From Dermabacteraceae bacterium TAE3-ERU5 (GTDB lineage Bacteria > Actinomycetota > Actinomycetes > Actinomycetales > Dermabacteraceae): a stretch of DNA of 64,000 bases. The DNA is taken from contig JAHUUK010000002.1 of the NCBI GenBank assembly GCA_019218375.1, positions 124,001 through 188,000 of the forward strand, written 5' to 3'. Position numbers and translations under genes: made by a program. The notes under the pieces were generated by a model. That model did not search any database and was not told the origin of the DNA. It saw nothing but the letters and a program-made list of their open reading frames with translations. How positions within the stretch are numbered: the stretch's first letter is position 1; each line of letters begins with the position of its first letter. Shown one piece after another: positions 1 to 8,540 of the stretch.

Positions 1-63
1 AAACCATTACACAACTCCTTTCCTATCGGCCCCCATGGCCGTAGTTAGTTAGGAAGGTAGTAG

Positions 64-92
64 TGTTAGTTGGTTGTTAGCTGAAAGTTAGC
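64..92. repeat. Three heptamer direct repeats at 11-bp intervals
   Basis: The heptamers TGTTAGT (64-70), TGTTAGC (75-81) and AGTTAGC (86-92) are separated by 4-bp spacers, giving an exact 11-bp period. Two further GTTAG copies lie at 44-52. One-helical-turn direct repeats are the binding pattern of SARP-type and PhoP-type actinobacterial regulators. The site lies downstream of the minus-strand exporter gene, so any regulated promoter would face the gene to the left, outside the window. Assignment to a regulator is speculative. Confidence 0.35.
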
Positions 93-146
93 AGAAAGAT
101 GGCCCACCTGCGTCAAAATGCTGTATTAATTGCGGCTAACCCTTGG

Positions 147-1466
147 CTAACCTTTAGGTTCAATCCTGCCAAAACGTCCCACCAGAATAAACATTGTGAC
201 GCTCACCATAGCTCCGCCGCACATGACAAGCGCCATCGGCAGCGAGGACTGATTACCGGCCACGCCCACCAGCGGAGAAGCGAACGAGGCCGAGAACGAG
301 AACCCGAGGCCAAGCAGGGCCGATGCCGTGCCTGCGACGTCCCTAGCGCGAGAGGACGCGAGCGCCGCACCATTACCGAAGATGAAGCCCTGCGCCGGAA
401 CTGCCAGCAGGAAACCGGGGAGCACGAACCAGGCGGAGGTGCCGTTAAACGCCCCCACCAGCAGGAGAAGCGAGCCCGCGCTAGACATGGTTAGTCCGAT
501 CCTGATTAGGGAGCGCGGAGGAACGCTGCGGTTAAGGCGTGCAGACAGCAGCGACATAGACATCAGCCCCATCGCATAGCAGGCGAAGATCAGCGAATAG
601 GCGCTCGCGCTGAAACCAAGCATGTCCTGTACGACGAACGATGACGCGGATACGTAGGCCATCAGCGTCATCGCGGAAAAAGCATTAACCAGCAGATAAC
701 CGAGGTAGTCGCGCCGTCCAAAAAGGATGCGGCAGTTCTTCAGGAACGTGTGCATCCCTCCCCCGTGTCGCCTTTCTGGCGGCAGGGACTCCGGGATAAG
801 GAAAATAATTCCTATCAGGCTGATCAGGCTCATGGCAACGCTGACGTAGAAGACGTTTCGCCAGTAACTGAACTCGATGATTATGCCGCCGACTATGGGC
901 GCGATTATCGGAGCGATACCGTTCACGCCCTGCATGATGTTCATGAGCCGGAAAAGCTCCGGCCCCTCGGTCATGTCGATAAGCACCGCCCGGCCGAGCA
1001 CCATGCCGAATCCTCCCCCGATCCCCTGCAACATGCGGAACCAGAGCAGGGCGGTGATGTTGGGAGAGAACGCGCAGCCGAGGGAGGCGAGCAGGCAGAC
1101 GAGTATGCCCGTCAGCAGCGGCTTACGCCTGCCGAAACGGTCAGATAGCGGACCGGCCACGATCTGGCCGACGGCAGTGCCGATAAAGAAAGAGGTCAGG
1201 GTGAACTGCAGCAGGGACTGGGTGGTGTTTAGTTCTTCCTTGGCCACCGGGAAGGCCGGTATATAGGTATCGATTGCGAACGGCGCTACGGCAGATAGCG
1301 TGGTTAGCACTGCGATCATCAGCGCGGTGATCCGCTTTTGGTTTTGTTTGCGCTGCGCCCTATCCGGGTGGCACTGTACGGTGCCGTCCGCCACCACCGG
1401 GATGCCGCCGGTTGCTGTGGGAACGTCTGGAACTTCCTGCGGCAGGTTTTTCCCGGCCTGGGACAT
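147..1466 (-). CDS. Bcr/CflA family multidrug efflux MFS transporter
   Basis: This 439-residue, 12-helix major facilitator exports drugs or other small molecules across the inner membrane in exchange for protons. The first helix begins near residue 46 after a hydrophilic tail, and the loop 2-3 signature GPLSDRFGRRK (about residues 105-115) is typical of Bcr/CflA proteins, as is the following helix with LQGIGGGFGMVLGRA. The frame opens 12 bases further upstream at 1478, but the ATG at 1466 follows an AGGAG four bases away and is preferred. The gene is divergent from the MMPL gene, with about 160 bp between starts. The long N-terminal tail is unusual for the family. Substrate cannot be predicted. 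Confidence 0.85.
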   Translation of the reverse strand: MSQAGKNLPQEVPDVPTATGGIPVVADGTVQCHPDRAQRKQNQKRITALMIAVLTTLSAVAPFAIDTYIPAFPVAKEELNTTQSLLQFTLTSFFIGTAVGQIVAGPLSDRFGRRKPLLTGILVCLLASLGCAFSPNITALLWFRMLQGIGGGFGMVLGRAVLIDMTEGPELFRLMNIMQGVNGIAPIIAPIVGGIIIEFSYWRNVFYVSVAMSLISLIGIIFLIPESLPPERRHGGGMHTFLKNCRILFGRRDYLGYLLVNAFSAMTLMAYVSASSFVVQDMLGFSASAYSLIFACYAMGLMSMSLLSARLNRSVPPRSLIRIGLTMSSAGSLLLLVGAFNGTSAWFVLPGFLLAVPAQGFIFGNGAALASSRARDVAGTASALLGLGFSFSASFASPLVGVAGNQSSLPMALVMCGGAMVSVTMFILVGRFGRIEPKG

Positions 1467-1629
1467 ACCTCTCCTCATGCTTAAACGCTGCTGGTGCGGG
1501 CACTAATACTGCACGATCCTACGCCTGTCGGAGCTTTTGCCGGGGTGCTTTACGCCTCTTTCACACCTGCCGTTTTGGAGCCGGCGTTGTTACCCTTGGG
1601 GAAATAGTTAGCGCGTGATCGGAGCATTG

Positions 1630-4161
1630 ATGTCCTCCCTGCTATTTCGCCTTGGTCGGTGGTGCGCCCGTCACGGTGGTGCGACACTGGCCGCCTGGGG
1701 CTGCGTCATCCTGCTCCTTGCGGGAAGCGTGTTCCTGTTGGGCGGGAAGCTCGCTAACGACTACACGATTCCCGGCACCGAAGCGCAGCAGGGAATAGAC
1801 ACCCTGGCCACCCGGTTACCCGAAATGGCGGGAGCCAGCGGGGAACTTCTCTTCACCTCCGGCGACGGCCCGGTAAGCGCGGATCGGGCGCAGATCGAAT
1901 CCGCCCTGGAAAAGGTTAGGGCGCTGCCCGACGTTGCCGCCGTCAGCGATCCCTTCGGAGAAGGCGCACCTATCAGCAAAAGCGGTAGCTCGGCGCTCGC
2001 GCAGATACAGCTGCGTCAGGGATTTGCCGACGTCTCCCCCAAAACCATAAAAGCGCTGCAGCAGATAGCCGATAAAAGCAGCACGGACGGGCTTAAGGCG
2101 CAGTTAGGCGGCCGCATTCTGGCTACTTCCGAGGTGAAGCCTTCCCTCAGCGAAGTGATCGGTTTGGGGGCTTCGCTGCTGGTGCTGGTGCTCACCCTCG
2201 GCTCTCTGCTCGCTGCGGGAATGCCCATTCTGGTGGCGCTCACCGGGGTAGGCGTATCCATGCTCTGCATTTTCCTGCTCGCCGGGTTCATGGATGTTGC
2301 TACCAGCACGCCCAGCGTGGCGGTTATGCTCGGCCTCGCGGTCGGTATCGACTATTCCCTGTTTATCCTCTCCCGCCACCGCTCCCATCTCGCGGAGGGG
2401 ATTGCTCCCGACGAAGCCGCCGGCAGGGCCATAGGAACCGCAGGCAGCGCGGTGGTGTTCGCGGGGCTAACCGTAATCGTGGCGCTGCTGGGCCTGAGCG
2501 TGAGCGGTATTCCGTTCCTAACCCTGCTGGGGATAGCCGCCGCGCTGGCGGTTGCCGCCGCCGTGGTGGTCTCTTTAACCCTGCTGCCCGCCCTGCTCGG
2601 TTTTGCCGGAAACAGGCTGCGGCCAAAGGAACGTGAGGCTAGCACGCCCTCCCCCGCCAGTCGTTTTTATGCCGCCTGGGTCGGCTTCACCACCGGTAAA
2701 CCCTGGCTCACGATATTTGCCTGCCTACTGATCGTGACCGCGCTGGCGCTTCCCGCGAAGGACCTGCGGCTCGGTCCGCCCGATAACGGCTCCCTGCCCG
2801 CCGAAAACACCGCACGGCAGGTGTTTGACGCGATCGATAACGATTTTGGCCCCGGTTATAACGGACCGCTGGTAGTAACCGCCGACATCATCAACAGCAC
2901 CGATCCGCTCAAGCTGGTGGCCGACCTCAAGGAGCGCGTCTCCGCCGTACCGGGGATAGCCCATATCCAGTTGGCCACCCCGAACCGGGGGGCCGACCTG
3001 GCCGTGGTGGTGGCGATACCTCAAACGGGCCCGAGCACACCGGAGAGCACCGACCTGGTGCACCGTATCCGTGCCGCGGCCCCCGGCTGGGAGAAGTCGC
3101 TCGGGCTGCGCGAGGTACTGGTCACCGGCGCCACCGCGCAAACCATCGACATGACGGAACGCCTCACGAAAGCCCTGGTGCCGTTCGGCGTCATGGTGGT
3201 GGGACTTTGCCTGCTGCTGCTGAGCATCGTGTTCCGTTCCCTCTGGGTGCCGGTTAAGGCAGCAGCCGGTTACCTGCTTTCCCTGGCGGCCGCTTTCGGC
3301 GTCACCGCGATGGTGTTCAGTTACGGCTGGGGCGCGCCGCTGCTCGGGGTGCATTCCACGAACCCGATCAACCCCTTCATGCCGATCATGGTGATGGGTG
3401 TCCTGTTCGGCTTGGCCATGGACTACGAGGTGTTTCTGGTCAGCCGGATGCGCGAAGAATATGCGCACGGTCGCCCCGACCCCGTGCGGGGCGGTTTCCG
3501 CGCCAGCGCCGCCGTGGTTACGGCCGCCGCGCTAATTATGGTGAGCGTATTCATCACCTTCGTGCCGGAATCCGCCTACGAGGTTCAGCCCATCGCGCTG
3601 GCTCTGGCCGCAGGCATCTTGGTGGACGCCTTCCTGGTGCGTATGAGCCTGGTGCCCGCGGTCTTGACCGTGCTCGGGGAACGCGCCTGGCGCCTTCCCA
3701 GTTGGCTTCCCCTGCCCCGCGTGGACATCGAGGGCGAGGGCCTGGAACGCTACCTTGAGCTTTCCGACGGCCCGGAAATTAACCTGCGCGAACTGGAGGT
3801 TCCCGGCGGTCACGTTTCCCTGGCGGCAAACCCCGGAGACGTCATCGCGCTGTCGAAGCTGCCCTCCCCCGCCCGGCGAAAACTCGCCCTGGTGCTCACG
3901 GGGCGCGCCCAGGGTAGCGGGGACGGGCTGCTGTTTGGACATTCGCTATCCGCCTACCCCGCACAGGCCCGCGCGCTCATCGGCGCAGACTTCGCGGCAT
4001 GCCTGGCCGCGCCGAAAGGCTGCGTGGTGGTCGGAGACTTCACAGCCGAGCAAGCACAAGAGCTTGCCGATAAACAACTTTGCGTCTTGCAACTAGGGTC
4101 CGCACACGGCGGCCCCGTAGTCAGCCCGAGCTTTAAGGAAGACCATGAAAACCTGGCGTAG
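1630..4161 (+). CDS. MMPL family (RND-like) exporter with C-terminal ABC-like remnant
   Basis: The 843-residue protein has the MMPL plan: one N-terminal helix (about 13-36), an extracytoplasmic domain (about 40-165), five helices, a second helix-loop-helix set, and a last bundle ending near residue 690. GLAVGIDYSLF and GLAMDYEVFLVSRMREE are the conserved transmembrane motifs with the proton-relay aspartate and tyrosine. The ATG at 1630 is preferred over the GTG at 1615 because GGAG lies five bases upstream. Residues about 697-843 form an extra domain that resembles an ABC nucleotide-binding fold with a ruined P-loop (see findings). The gene overlaps the YhgE/Pip gene by 17 bp, so the two proteins are probably co-translated and act together. 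Substrate unknown; lipid or drug export is possible. Confidence 0.85.
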   Translation: MSSLLFRLGRWCARHGGATLAAWGCVILLLAGSVFLLGGKLANDYTIPGTEAQQGIDTLATRLPEMAGASGELLFTSGDGPVSADRAQIESALEKVRALPDVAAVSDPFGEGAPISKSGSSALAQIQLRQGFADVSPKTIKALQQIADKSSTDGLKAQLGGRILATSEVKPSLSEVIGLGASLLVLVLTLGSLLAAGMPILVALTGVGVSMLCIFLLAGFMDVATSTPSVAVMLGLAVGIDYSLFILSRHRSHLAEGIAPDEAAGRAIGTAGSAVVFAGLTVIVALLGLSVSGIPFLTLLGIAAALAVAAAVVVSLTLLPALLGFAGNRLRPKEREASTPSPASRFYAAWVGFTTGKPWLTIFACLLIVTALALPAKDLRLGPPDNGSLPAENTARQVFDAIDNDFGPGYNGPLVVTADIINSTDPLKLVADLKERVSAVPGIAHIQLATPNRGADLAVVVAIPQTGPSTPESTDLVHRIRAAAPGWEKSLGLREVLVTGATAQTIDMTERLTKALVPFGVMVVGLCLLLLSIVFRSLWVPVKAAAGYLLSLAAAFGVTAMVFSYGWGAPLLGVHSTNPINPFMPIMVMGVLFGLAMDYEVFLVSRMREEYAHGRPDPVRGGFRASAAVVTAAALIMVSVFITFVPESAYEVQPIALALAAGILVDAFLVRMSLVPAVLTVLGERAWRLPSWLPLPRVDIEGEGLERYLELSDGPEINLRELEVPGGHVSLAANPGDVIALSKLPSPARRKLALVLTGRAQGSGDGLLFGHSLSAYPAQARALIGADFAACLAAPKGCVVVGDFTAEQAQELADKQLCVLQLGSAHGGPVVSPSFKEDHENLA

Positions 4162-6907
4162 CCTGCTCGTAGCTTTCACGATAACCGCCCTGCTCGCGGT
4201 GGTGGCGATGGCATCGCTATCCCCCCGCACCAACACGTTGCAGGAAATCCCCGCCGCGGTGGTAAACCTTGACGAGGGCACCACCCTGACGGTGGACGGC
4301 AAGGAACAGTTCGTGCCTTTCGGCAGGCAGCTCACCGCCGCGCTCACCCAGCCGGAAGACGACTCGGCCGATTCCTTCAACTGGACAATCGCCACCGATA
4401 AGGAGGCGCGAAAAGGCTTGGCCGACGGCCGTTTCCTGGCCGTTGTGATTATCCCTAAGGACTTCTCGCAGCGCCTGGGCACGCTCGGCACCCCGCAGGC
4501 GCAGCGGGCCGAGGTGCAGGTGCTCACCCGCGATAGCGACGGACCGATACCGGGGCTGGTTGCGCCGGTGATCGCCCGCGCCACGACGGGCGAGGTCGGG
4601 GATGACCTCACCAAACGCTACCTATCCCGCCTCTACCTCGGCTTCGGGGAGATGAAGGAAGGTCTACAGCAGGCCGCCGACGGCGCGGGCGAACTCGCAA
4701 ACGGCCAGAACGAACTGGCTAACGGCCTGCAGCAGGCAAAGGACGGCAGCAAAAACCTGGCCAGCGGCCTTTCCGAGGCAGGCGACGGCGCACGCCGCCT
4801 GGCAGAGGGCAACCAGCAGGCCGCCGCAGGCGGGCAAAAACTGGCTGCCGGGAACCGCCAGGCCGCCGATGGGGCGCAGCGTCTCGCGGAAGGCACCGGG
4901 CAGATCGCGCAGGGGCAGCAGGAACTGGTAGCCGGAAGCAAGCAACTGGCCGACGGCACACAGCAGCTTTCCGCGGGCGCAAAGCAGACCGCCGACGGCC
5001 AGCAGCAGCTCGCCAGCGGACTGGCGGGGGCAGCCGACGGCGCTCAGCAGCTCGCGCAGCAGACCCCGGCGCTCGCCGACGGTGCTAAGCAGCTTTCCGA
5101 GGGCAGCGCTCGCCTATCGGACGGGCAGCAGCAGCTGGCAAACGCGCTCGGCGGCAGCAAGGACTCCCCCGGTCTTCTGCAGGGGGCCGACCGCCTGGTG
5201 GCCGGTTTCAACGGCACGCAGCAGCAGCCGGGCCTCACTCCGTCGGCGCAGCGTCTGGCCGAGGGCCAGGAGAATCTGGCGCAGGGGCTGGAAAAGCTCC
5301 AGGGCGGTATCGTCGGCTCTCCGCAGCGCCCCGGCCTGGTAGCGGGAACGGAAGGTATCGTGGCGGCCAGTGAAGGCCTGGCACGTATCTTCAACGGTTC
5401 CGGCTCTCCGCAGGATCCGGGAATGCTCGCGCTCCTGCGCGGGGCCGCTCAGCAGTGCCTGGCCAGCGCTAGCGATCCGGCACGCGAATGCGCCCAGGTG
5501 CAGGGGGCGCTAACCTACGCCGAAAAGGCTCAGGCCGTTGTTGGCGACGCGCAAAACCCGCGCAGCCTGGTGGGTGGCTCTCACGCGGTAAATCAGGGCT
5601 TGCAGGGAGTTTCGGGAGCCCTGGCGGGCAACCAGCAGCAGCCGGGGCTGGTGCCTGCCGCTAAGCAGCTGGCGCAGGGTTCGCAGCGGTTGGCGGGCGG
5701 AATCGCGCAGACCGGTGAGGGAACCGTACAGCTTCGTGACGGAATCGCCCAGACCTCGGGCGCTGCCCAGCAGCTGGCTACCGGCAGCGAAACCCTGTCG
5801 GAAAATACCGCCCGACTGGCCGACGGCAGCCAGCGGCTGGCCGACGGCACACAGCAGCTTTCCGCCGGAGTTAAGCAAAGCGCCGACGGTGCCCAGCAGC
5901 TCGCGGACGGAAACCGCCGCCTGAGCGGGGCCGCCGAGCAGCTCGCGGACGGTCAGCGCAAACTATCCGGCGGCGCTCAGCAGTTGGCACAGGCGCAGCA
6001 GCAGGCTAGCCAGGGAGCAAGCGAGCTGGCCGCCGGTCAGCGCGAACTTGCCGCTGCGAGCGGGAAACTCGCCGCGGGGCAATCTGAGCTGGCCGACGGC
6101 GGAAAGAAACTTGCCGAGGGCGTGACGGGGGCCGCGTCGGGAGCCGGTAGGCTCTCCGACGGCGTAAGCGGGGCCGCTGAGGGGGCGGAAAAGCTCGCTG
6201 ACGGCAGCGAAAAGCTCGCTACCGGCCTGCGCGAAAGCAGCCAGCAGGTTCCCAGCTACACCGAGCAGCAGCAGGAACAGATGAGCGCCATGGCCGCGCA
6301 GCCCATCTCGGTGCAGGACGCCGCAAAGAAAGCGAGCGGCACGGCGTTTGTTTATGCCGCGCTGCTCGCCACCCTGGCGGGGGTCGCGGTATTGAGCATC
6401 ATGCGTCCCAGCCTGAATCAGCGCCTGCTCGACTCCGCCGCCCCGATGGCGCGCGTAGCGGCTAGTTCACTGTTTAGCCGGGCGTTGGCTGCCGCGGGGA
6501 TTGCCCTGTTTGCCTTCCTGGTGGTGCAGCTGTGGCCGGGCAGTGTGCAGCGCCCGCTGGCGTTCCTGGCGGTGCTTATCGTCGGTGCGGCTGCGCTGGC
6601 CCTGCTGGTTCAGGCCGCTCTGTTGCTTGCGGGCAGGCGTCTAGGCGGCGCGCTCATCGTCTCCCTGCTCCTGGTGGATCTGGCGCTGGCACGCGGGGTG
6701 CTGCCGCTGGCTGCCGCCCCCGAATGGGTGGTGTCCCTGGCTAAGGCACTGCCGCTTTCCCAGTTCCTCGCCGCTGCGCAGGAAGCAGCCGTGGGCGGAC
6801 CGCTGCGCATCGCGGGGCTGCTGGTCTGGCTCGCACTGGCCGTGGCGGTAGGGATGCTGGCGGCACGTAACGCGCGCCTGCGCCTGCCGGAGCCGGAGCT
6901 TATTTAA
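4145..6907 (+). CDS. YhgE/Pip domain membrane protein with long heptad repeats
   Basis: The 920-residue protein has one N-terminal helix (about 5-25), a conserved YhgE N-terminal domain to about 165, a very long extracytoplasmic region (about 170-700) and six C-terminal helices (about 735-910). The long region consists of Leu-x-x-Gly heptads such as LADGTQQLSAG, the known YhgE/Pip repeat, and probably forms an extended coil. A central segment (about 335-510) has a different repeat based on QQPGL and the only cysteine pair, C438 and C449. AAGGAAG precedes the ATG, which lies inside the end of the MMPL gene. Family members include the phage-infection protein Pip and export partners of ABC or MMPL systems; its role here is inferred only from the pairing. 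Confidence 0.85.
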   Translation: MKTWRSLLVAFTITALLAVVAMASLSPRTNTLQEIPAAVVNLDEGTTLTVDGKEQFVPFGRQLTAALTQPEDDSADSFNWTIATDKEARKGLADGRFLAVVIIPKDFSQRLGTLGTPQAQRAEVQVLTRDSDGPIPGLVAPVIARATTGEVGDDLTKRYLSRLYLGFGEMKEGLQQAADGAGELANGQNELANGLQQAKDGSKNLASGLSEAGDGARRLAEGNQQAAAGGQKLAAGNRQAADGAQRLAEGTGQIAQGQQELVAGSKQLADGTQQLSAGAKQTADGQQQLASGLAGAADGAQQLAQQTPALADGAKQLSEGSARLSDGQQQLANALGGSKDSPGLLQGADRLVAGFNGTQQQPGLTPSAQRLAEGQENLAQGLEKLQGGIVGSPQRPGLVAGTEGIVAASEGLARIFNGSGSPQDPGMLALLRGAAQQCLASASDPARECAQVQGALTYAEKAQAVVGDAQNPRSLVGGSHAVNQGLQGVSGALAGNQQQPGLVPAAKQLAQGSQRLAGGIAQTGEGTVQLRDGIAQTSGAAQQLATGSETLSENTARLADGSQRLADGTQQLSAGVKQSADGAQQLADGNRRLSGAAEQLADGQRKLSGGAQQLAQAQQQASQGASELAAGQRELAAASGKLAAGQSELADGGKKLAEGVTGAASGAGRLSDGVSGAAEGAEKLADGSEKLATGLRESSQQVPSYTEQQQEQMSAMAAQPISVQDAAKKASGTAFVYAALLATLAGVAVLSIMRPSLNQRLLDSAAPMARVAASSLFSRALAAAGIALFAFLVVQLWPGSVQRPLAFLAVLIVGAAALALLVQAALLLAGRRLGGALIVSLLLVDLALARGVLPLAAAPEWVVSLAKALPLSQFLAAAQEAAVGGPLRIAGLLVWLALAVAVGMLAARNARLRLPEPELI
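4946..4974 (+). repeat. 29-bp exact direct repeat, copy 1
   Basis: The 29 bases at 4946-4974 recur exactly at 5837-5865, in the same reading frame and 891 bp (297 codons) apart, within the heptad-repeat coding region of the YhgE/Pip gene. Synonymous positions are also identical, which indicates recent duplication or gene conversion rather than protein-level constraint. Confidence 0.8.
5837..5865 (+). repeat. 29-bp exact direct repeat, copy 2
   Basis: Second copy of the 29-bp direct repeat in the YhgE/Pip gene. Recombination between the copies would delete 297 codons without changing frame, giving a shorter repeat region. Confidence 0.8.
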
Positions 6908-7709
6908 GCGCTGCCTGGCGCTGCCAGAACACGACGGCGCTGGCCGCCGCCACGTTTAGGGAATCGACCCCGCCGCTCATCGGGATGATTAGGTGGGAAT
7001 CGACCCCGGCGAGCGTGGCGGGCTTCAGCCCGTGCCCCTCGCTGCCCAGCACGAAAGCGACCTTTTCCTGCTCTCCCAGGGGCGCTTCGTCAAGCGGCAA
7101 AGCCGTGTCGGTGAGCGCCAGCGCATAGCTGGTGAAACCGTTTTCTCGCAGCAGTTCCAAACCCTGTGGCCAGGCATCGAGCCTGGCCCAGGGCACCTGA
7201 AACACCGTGCCCATAGAAACCCGGATCGAGCGGCGGTAGAGCGGATCCGCGCAGCTCGGCGTCACCAGCACGGCATCTACCCCGAGCGCGGCCGCGGAAC
7301 GAAACATCGCGCCCACGTTTGTGTGATCGACGATGTCCTCCAAGACCGCAACCGTGCGCGCGTTTCGCAATAGTTCTTGCGGCGGGGTAGGCACGGGCCT
7401 TTGCATCGCGGCCAGCGCTCCCCTGTGCAGGTGAAAGCCGGTGATTTCCTCAAGCAGTTCCTCCGCGCCCACGTAAACGGGGGCGTCGGGGAAACGTTCG
7501 TAGAGCGGAGCAAACTTTTCTAGCCAGCGCGGGGAAGTCAGGAAAGAACGCGGAACGCAGCCGCCCGCTATCGCGCGGCTAATCACGTTAAAGCTTTCGG
7601 CCATGAACAGGCCGCGTTCCGGCTCCATGCGGGCGCGCAGCTTAACGTCCGTCATGCGGACGTAGTCGTCTAGGCGGGGGTCATCGGCCCCGCTGATTTC
7701 TACCAGCAC
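6900..7709 (-). CDS. TrmH/SpoU family RNA 2'-O-methyltransferase
   Basis: The 269-residue protein is a SPOUT-fold S-adenosylmethionine methyltransferase acting on tRNA or rRNA ribose. An N-terminal substrate-binding domain (about 1-105) precedes the catalytic domain, with motif 1 (DIVDHTNVGAMFRSA, near 130), motif 2 (FVLGSEGHGL, near 220) and motif 3 (IPMSGGVDSLNVAAAS, near 243). The GTG at 7709 gives the complete N-terminus. Its stop codon lies within the last bases of the convergent YhgE/Pip gene, so no terminator fits between them. It follows the ABC ATPase gene by 6 bp and is probably in one operon with it. The target nucleotide is not predictable. Confidence 0.9.
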   Translation of the reverse strand: MLVEISGADDPRLDDYVRMTDVKLRARMEPERGLFMAESFNVISRAIAGGCVPRSFLTSPRWLEKFAPLYERFPDAPVYVGAEELLEEITGFHLHRGALAAMQRPVPTPPQELLRNARTVAVLEDIVDHTNVGAMFRSAAALGVDAVLVTPSCADPLYRRSIRVSMGTVFQVPWARLDAWPQGLELLRENGFTSYALALTDTALPLDEAPLGEQEKVAFVLGSEGHGLKPATLAGVDSHLIIPMSGGVDSLNVAAASAVVFWQRQAALK

Positions 7710-7715
7710 GATGCT

Positions 7716-8507
7716 TTAGCGCGCCGACAGTGCGCGCGCGAACCAGCGGCCCTCTTCGCGATTAACCACCAGCGGCAGCCCGAAAGCGGCGGTCAGGGTG
7801 GAGGAGGTCAGCGCTTCCGAGATCGGTCCGGCGGAAACGATCTCCCCGTCGCGTAGCAGTAGCGCATGCGTGTAGGCGGGCGGGATTTCCTCCAGGTGGT
7901 GGGTCACCAGCACCGTTACCGGGGTTGCCGGATCTTCCGCGAGGGTGCCCAGCGAACGCACCAGTTCCTCACGGCCGCCCAGGTCTAGCCCGCTCGCCGG
8001 TTCGTCGAGCAGCAGCAGTTCCGGGTCGGTCATCATGGCGCGTGCCGACAGCACCCGTTTGCGTTCCCCGGAGGAAAGCGTGCCGTAGGTGCGCTCAGCC
8101 AGATGCTGCACATCGAACGCGCGCAGCAACTGCATGGCGCGTTCCTCGTCATCGCCCTCGTACTCTTCGCGCCAGCGGCCGGTCACGCCGTAACTGGCGG
8201 TCATCACGACGTCGAGTACACGCTCGTCGGCAGGGAGGGCCTGCGCGAGTTCCTGGCTGGCAATGCCGATTAGCGGGCGCAGCTCAAATACGTCCTGCTG
8301 GCCAAGTTTTTCTTCCAGCAGGGCGACCTCGCCGCTGCTCGGATGCAGCCTGCCCGCAAGCAGAGAGACGAGGGTGGATTTTCCTGCCCCGTTGGGGCCT
8401 AGCACTACCCAGCGTTCCCCCTCGTTGAGGGTCCAGTTAATGCCGCGCACCAGGAATTTTCCCGAACGGCGGACGGAAACATCACGTAAAGCTGCAACCT
8501 CGACCAT
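7716..8507 (-). CDS. Orphan ABC transporter ATP-binding protein
   Basis: A single ABC ATPase domain of 263 residues. It shows Walker A (GPNGAGKST, near 39), the signature LSSGERKR (near 140), Walker B (LLLLDEP, near 160) and the switch histidine (VTHHLEEIPP, near 200). The sequence resembles ModF/YlmA-type ATPases annotated for molybdenum or iron compounds, but there is no permease or binding-protein gene nearby, so it may pair with a distant permease or have a non-transport role. The ATG at 8507 is preferred to the GTG two codons upstream; neither has a clear ribosome-binding site. The TrmH-type gene follows directly. Confidence 0.85.
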   Translation of the reverse strand: MVEVAALRDVSVRRSGKFLVRGINWTLNEGERWVVLGPNGAGKSTLVSLLAGRLHPSSGEVALLEEKLGQQDVFELRPLIGIASQELAQALPADERVLDVVMTASYGVTGRWREEYEGDDEERAMQLLRAFDVQHLAERTYGTLSSGERKRVLSARAMMTDPELLLLDEPASGLDLGGREELVRSLGTLAEDPATPVTVLVTHHLEEIPPAYTHALLLRDGEIVSAGPISEALTSSTLTAAFGLPLVVNREEGRWFARALSAR

Positions 8508-8540
8508 GGCCACGAGATTACACCCGTTTGGGTGTCTTCC

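Noticed and set aside
131-165. GGCTAACC repeats resembling an iron box near the window start
   Set aside because: They lie in the last codons of the MFS exporter gene and next to its stop, and match only one half-site.
4650-6240. Repeat array of the YhgE/Pip gene considered as a CRISPR or non-coding repeat
   Set aside because: The repeats are in one long reading frame, code for known Leu-x-x-Gly heptads, vary at third positions and have no spacer structure.
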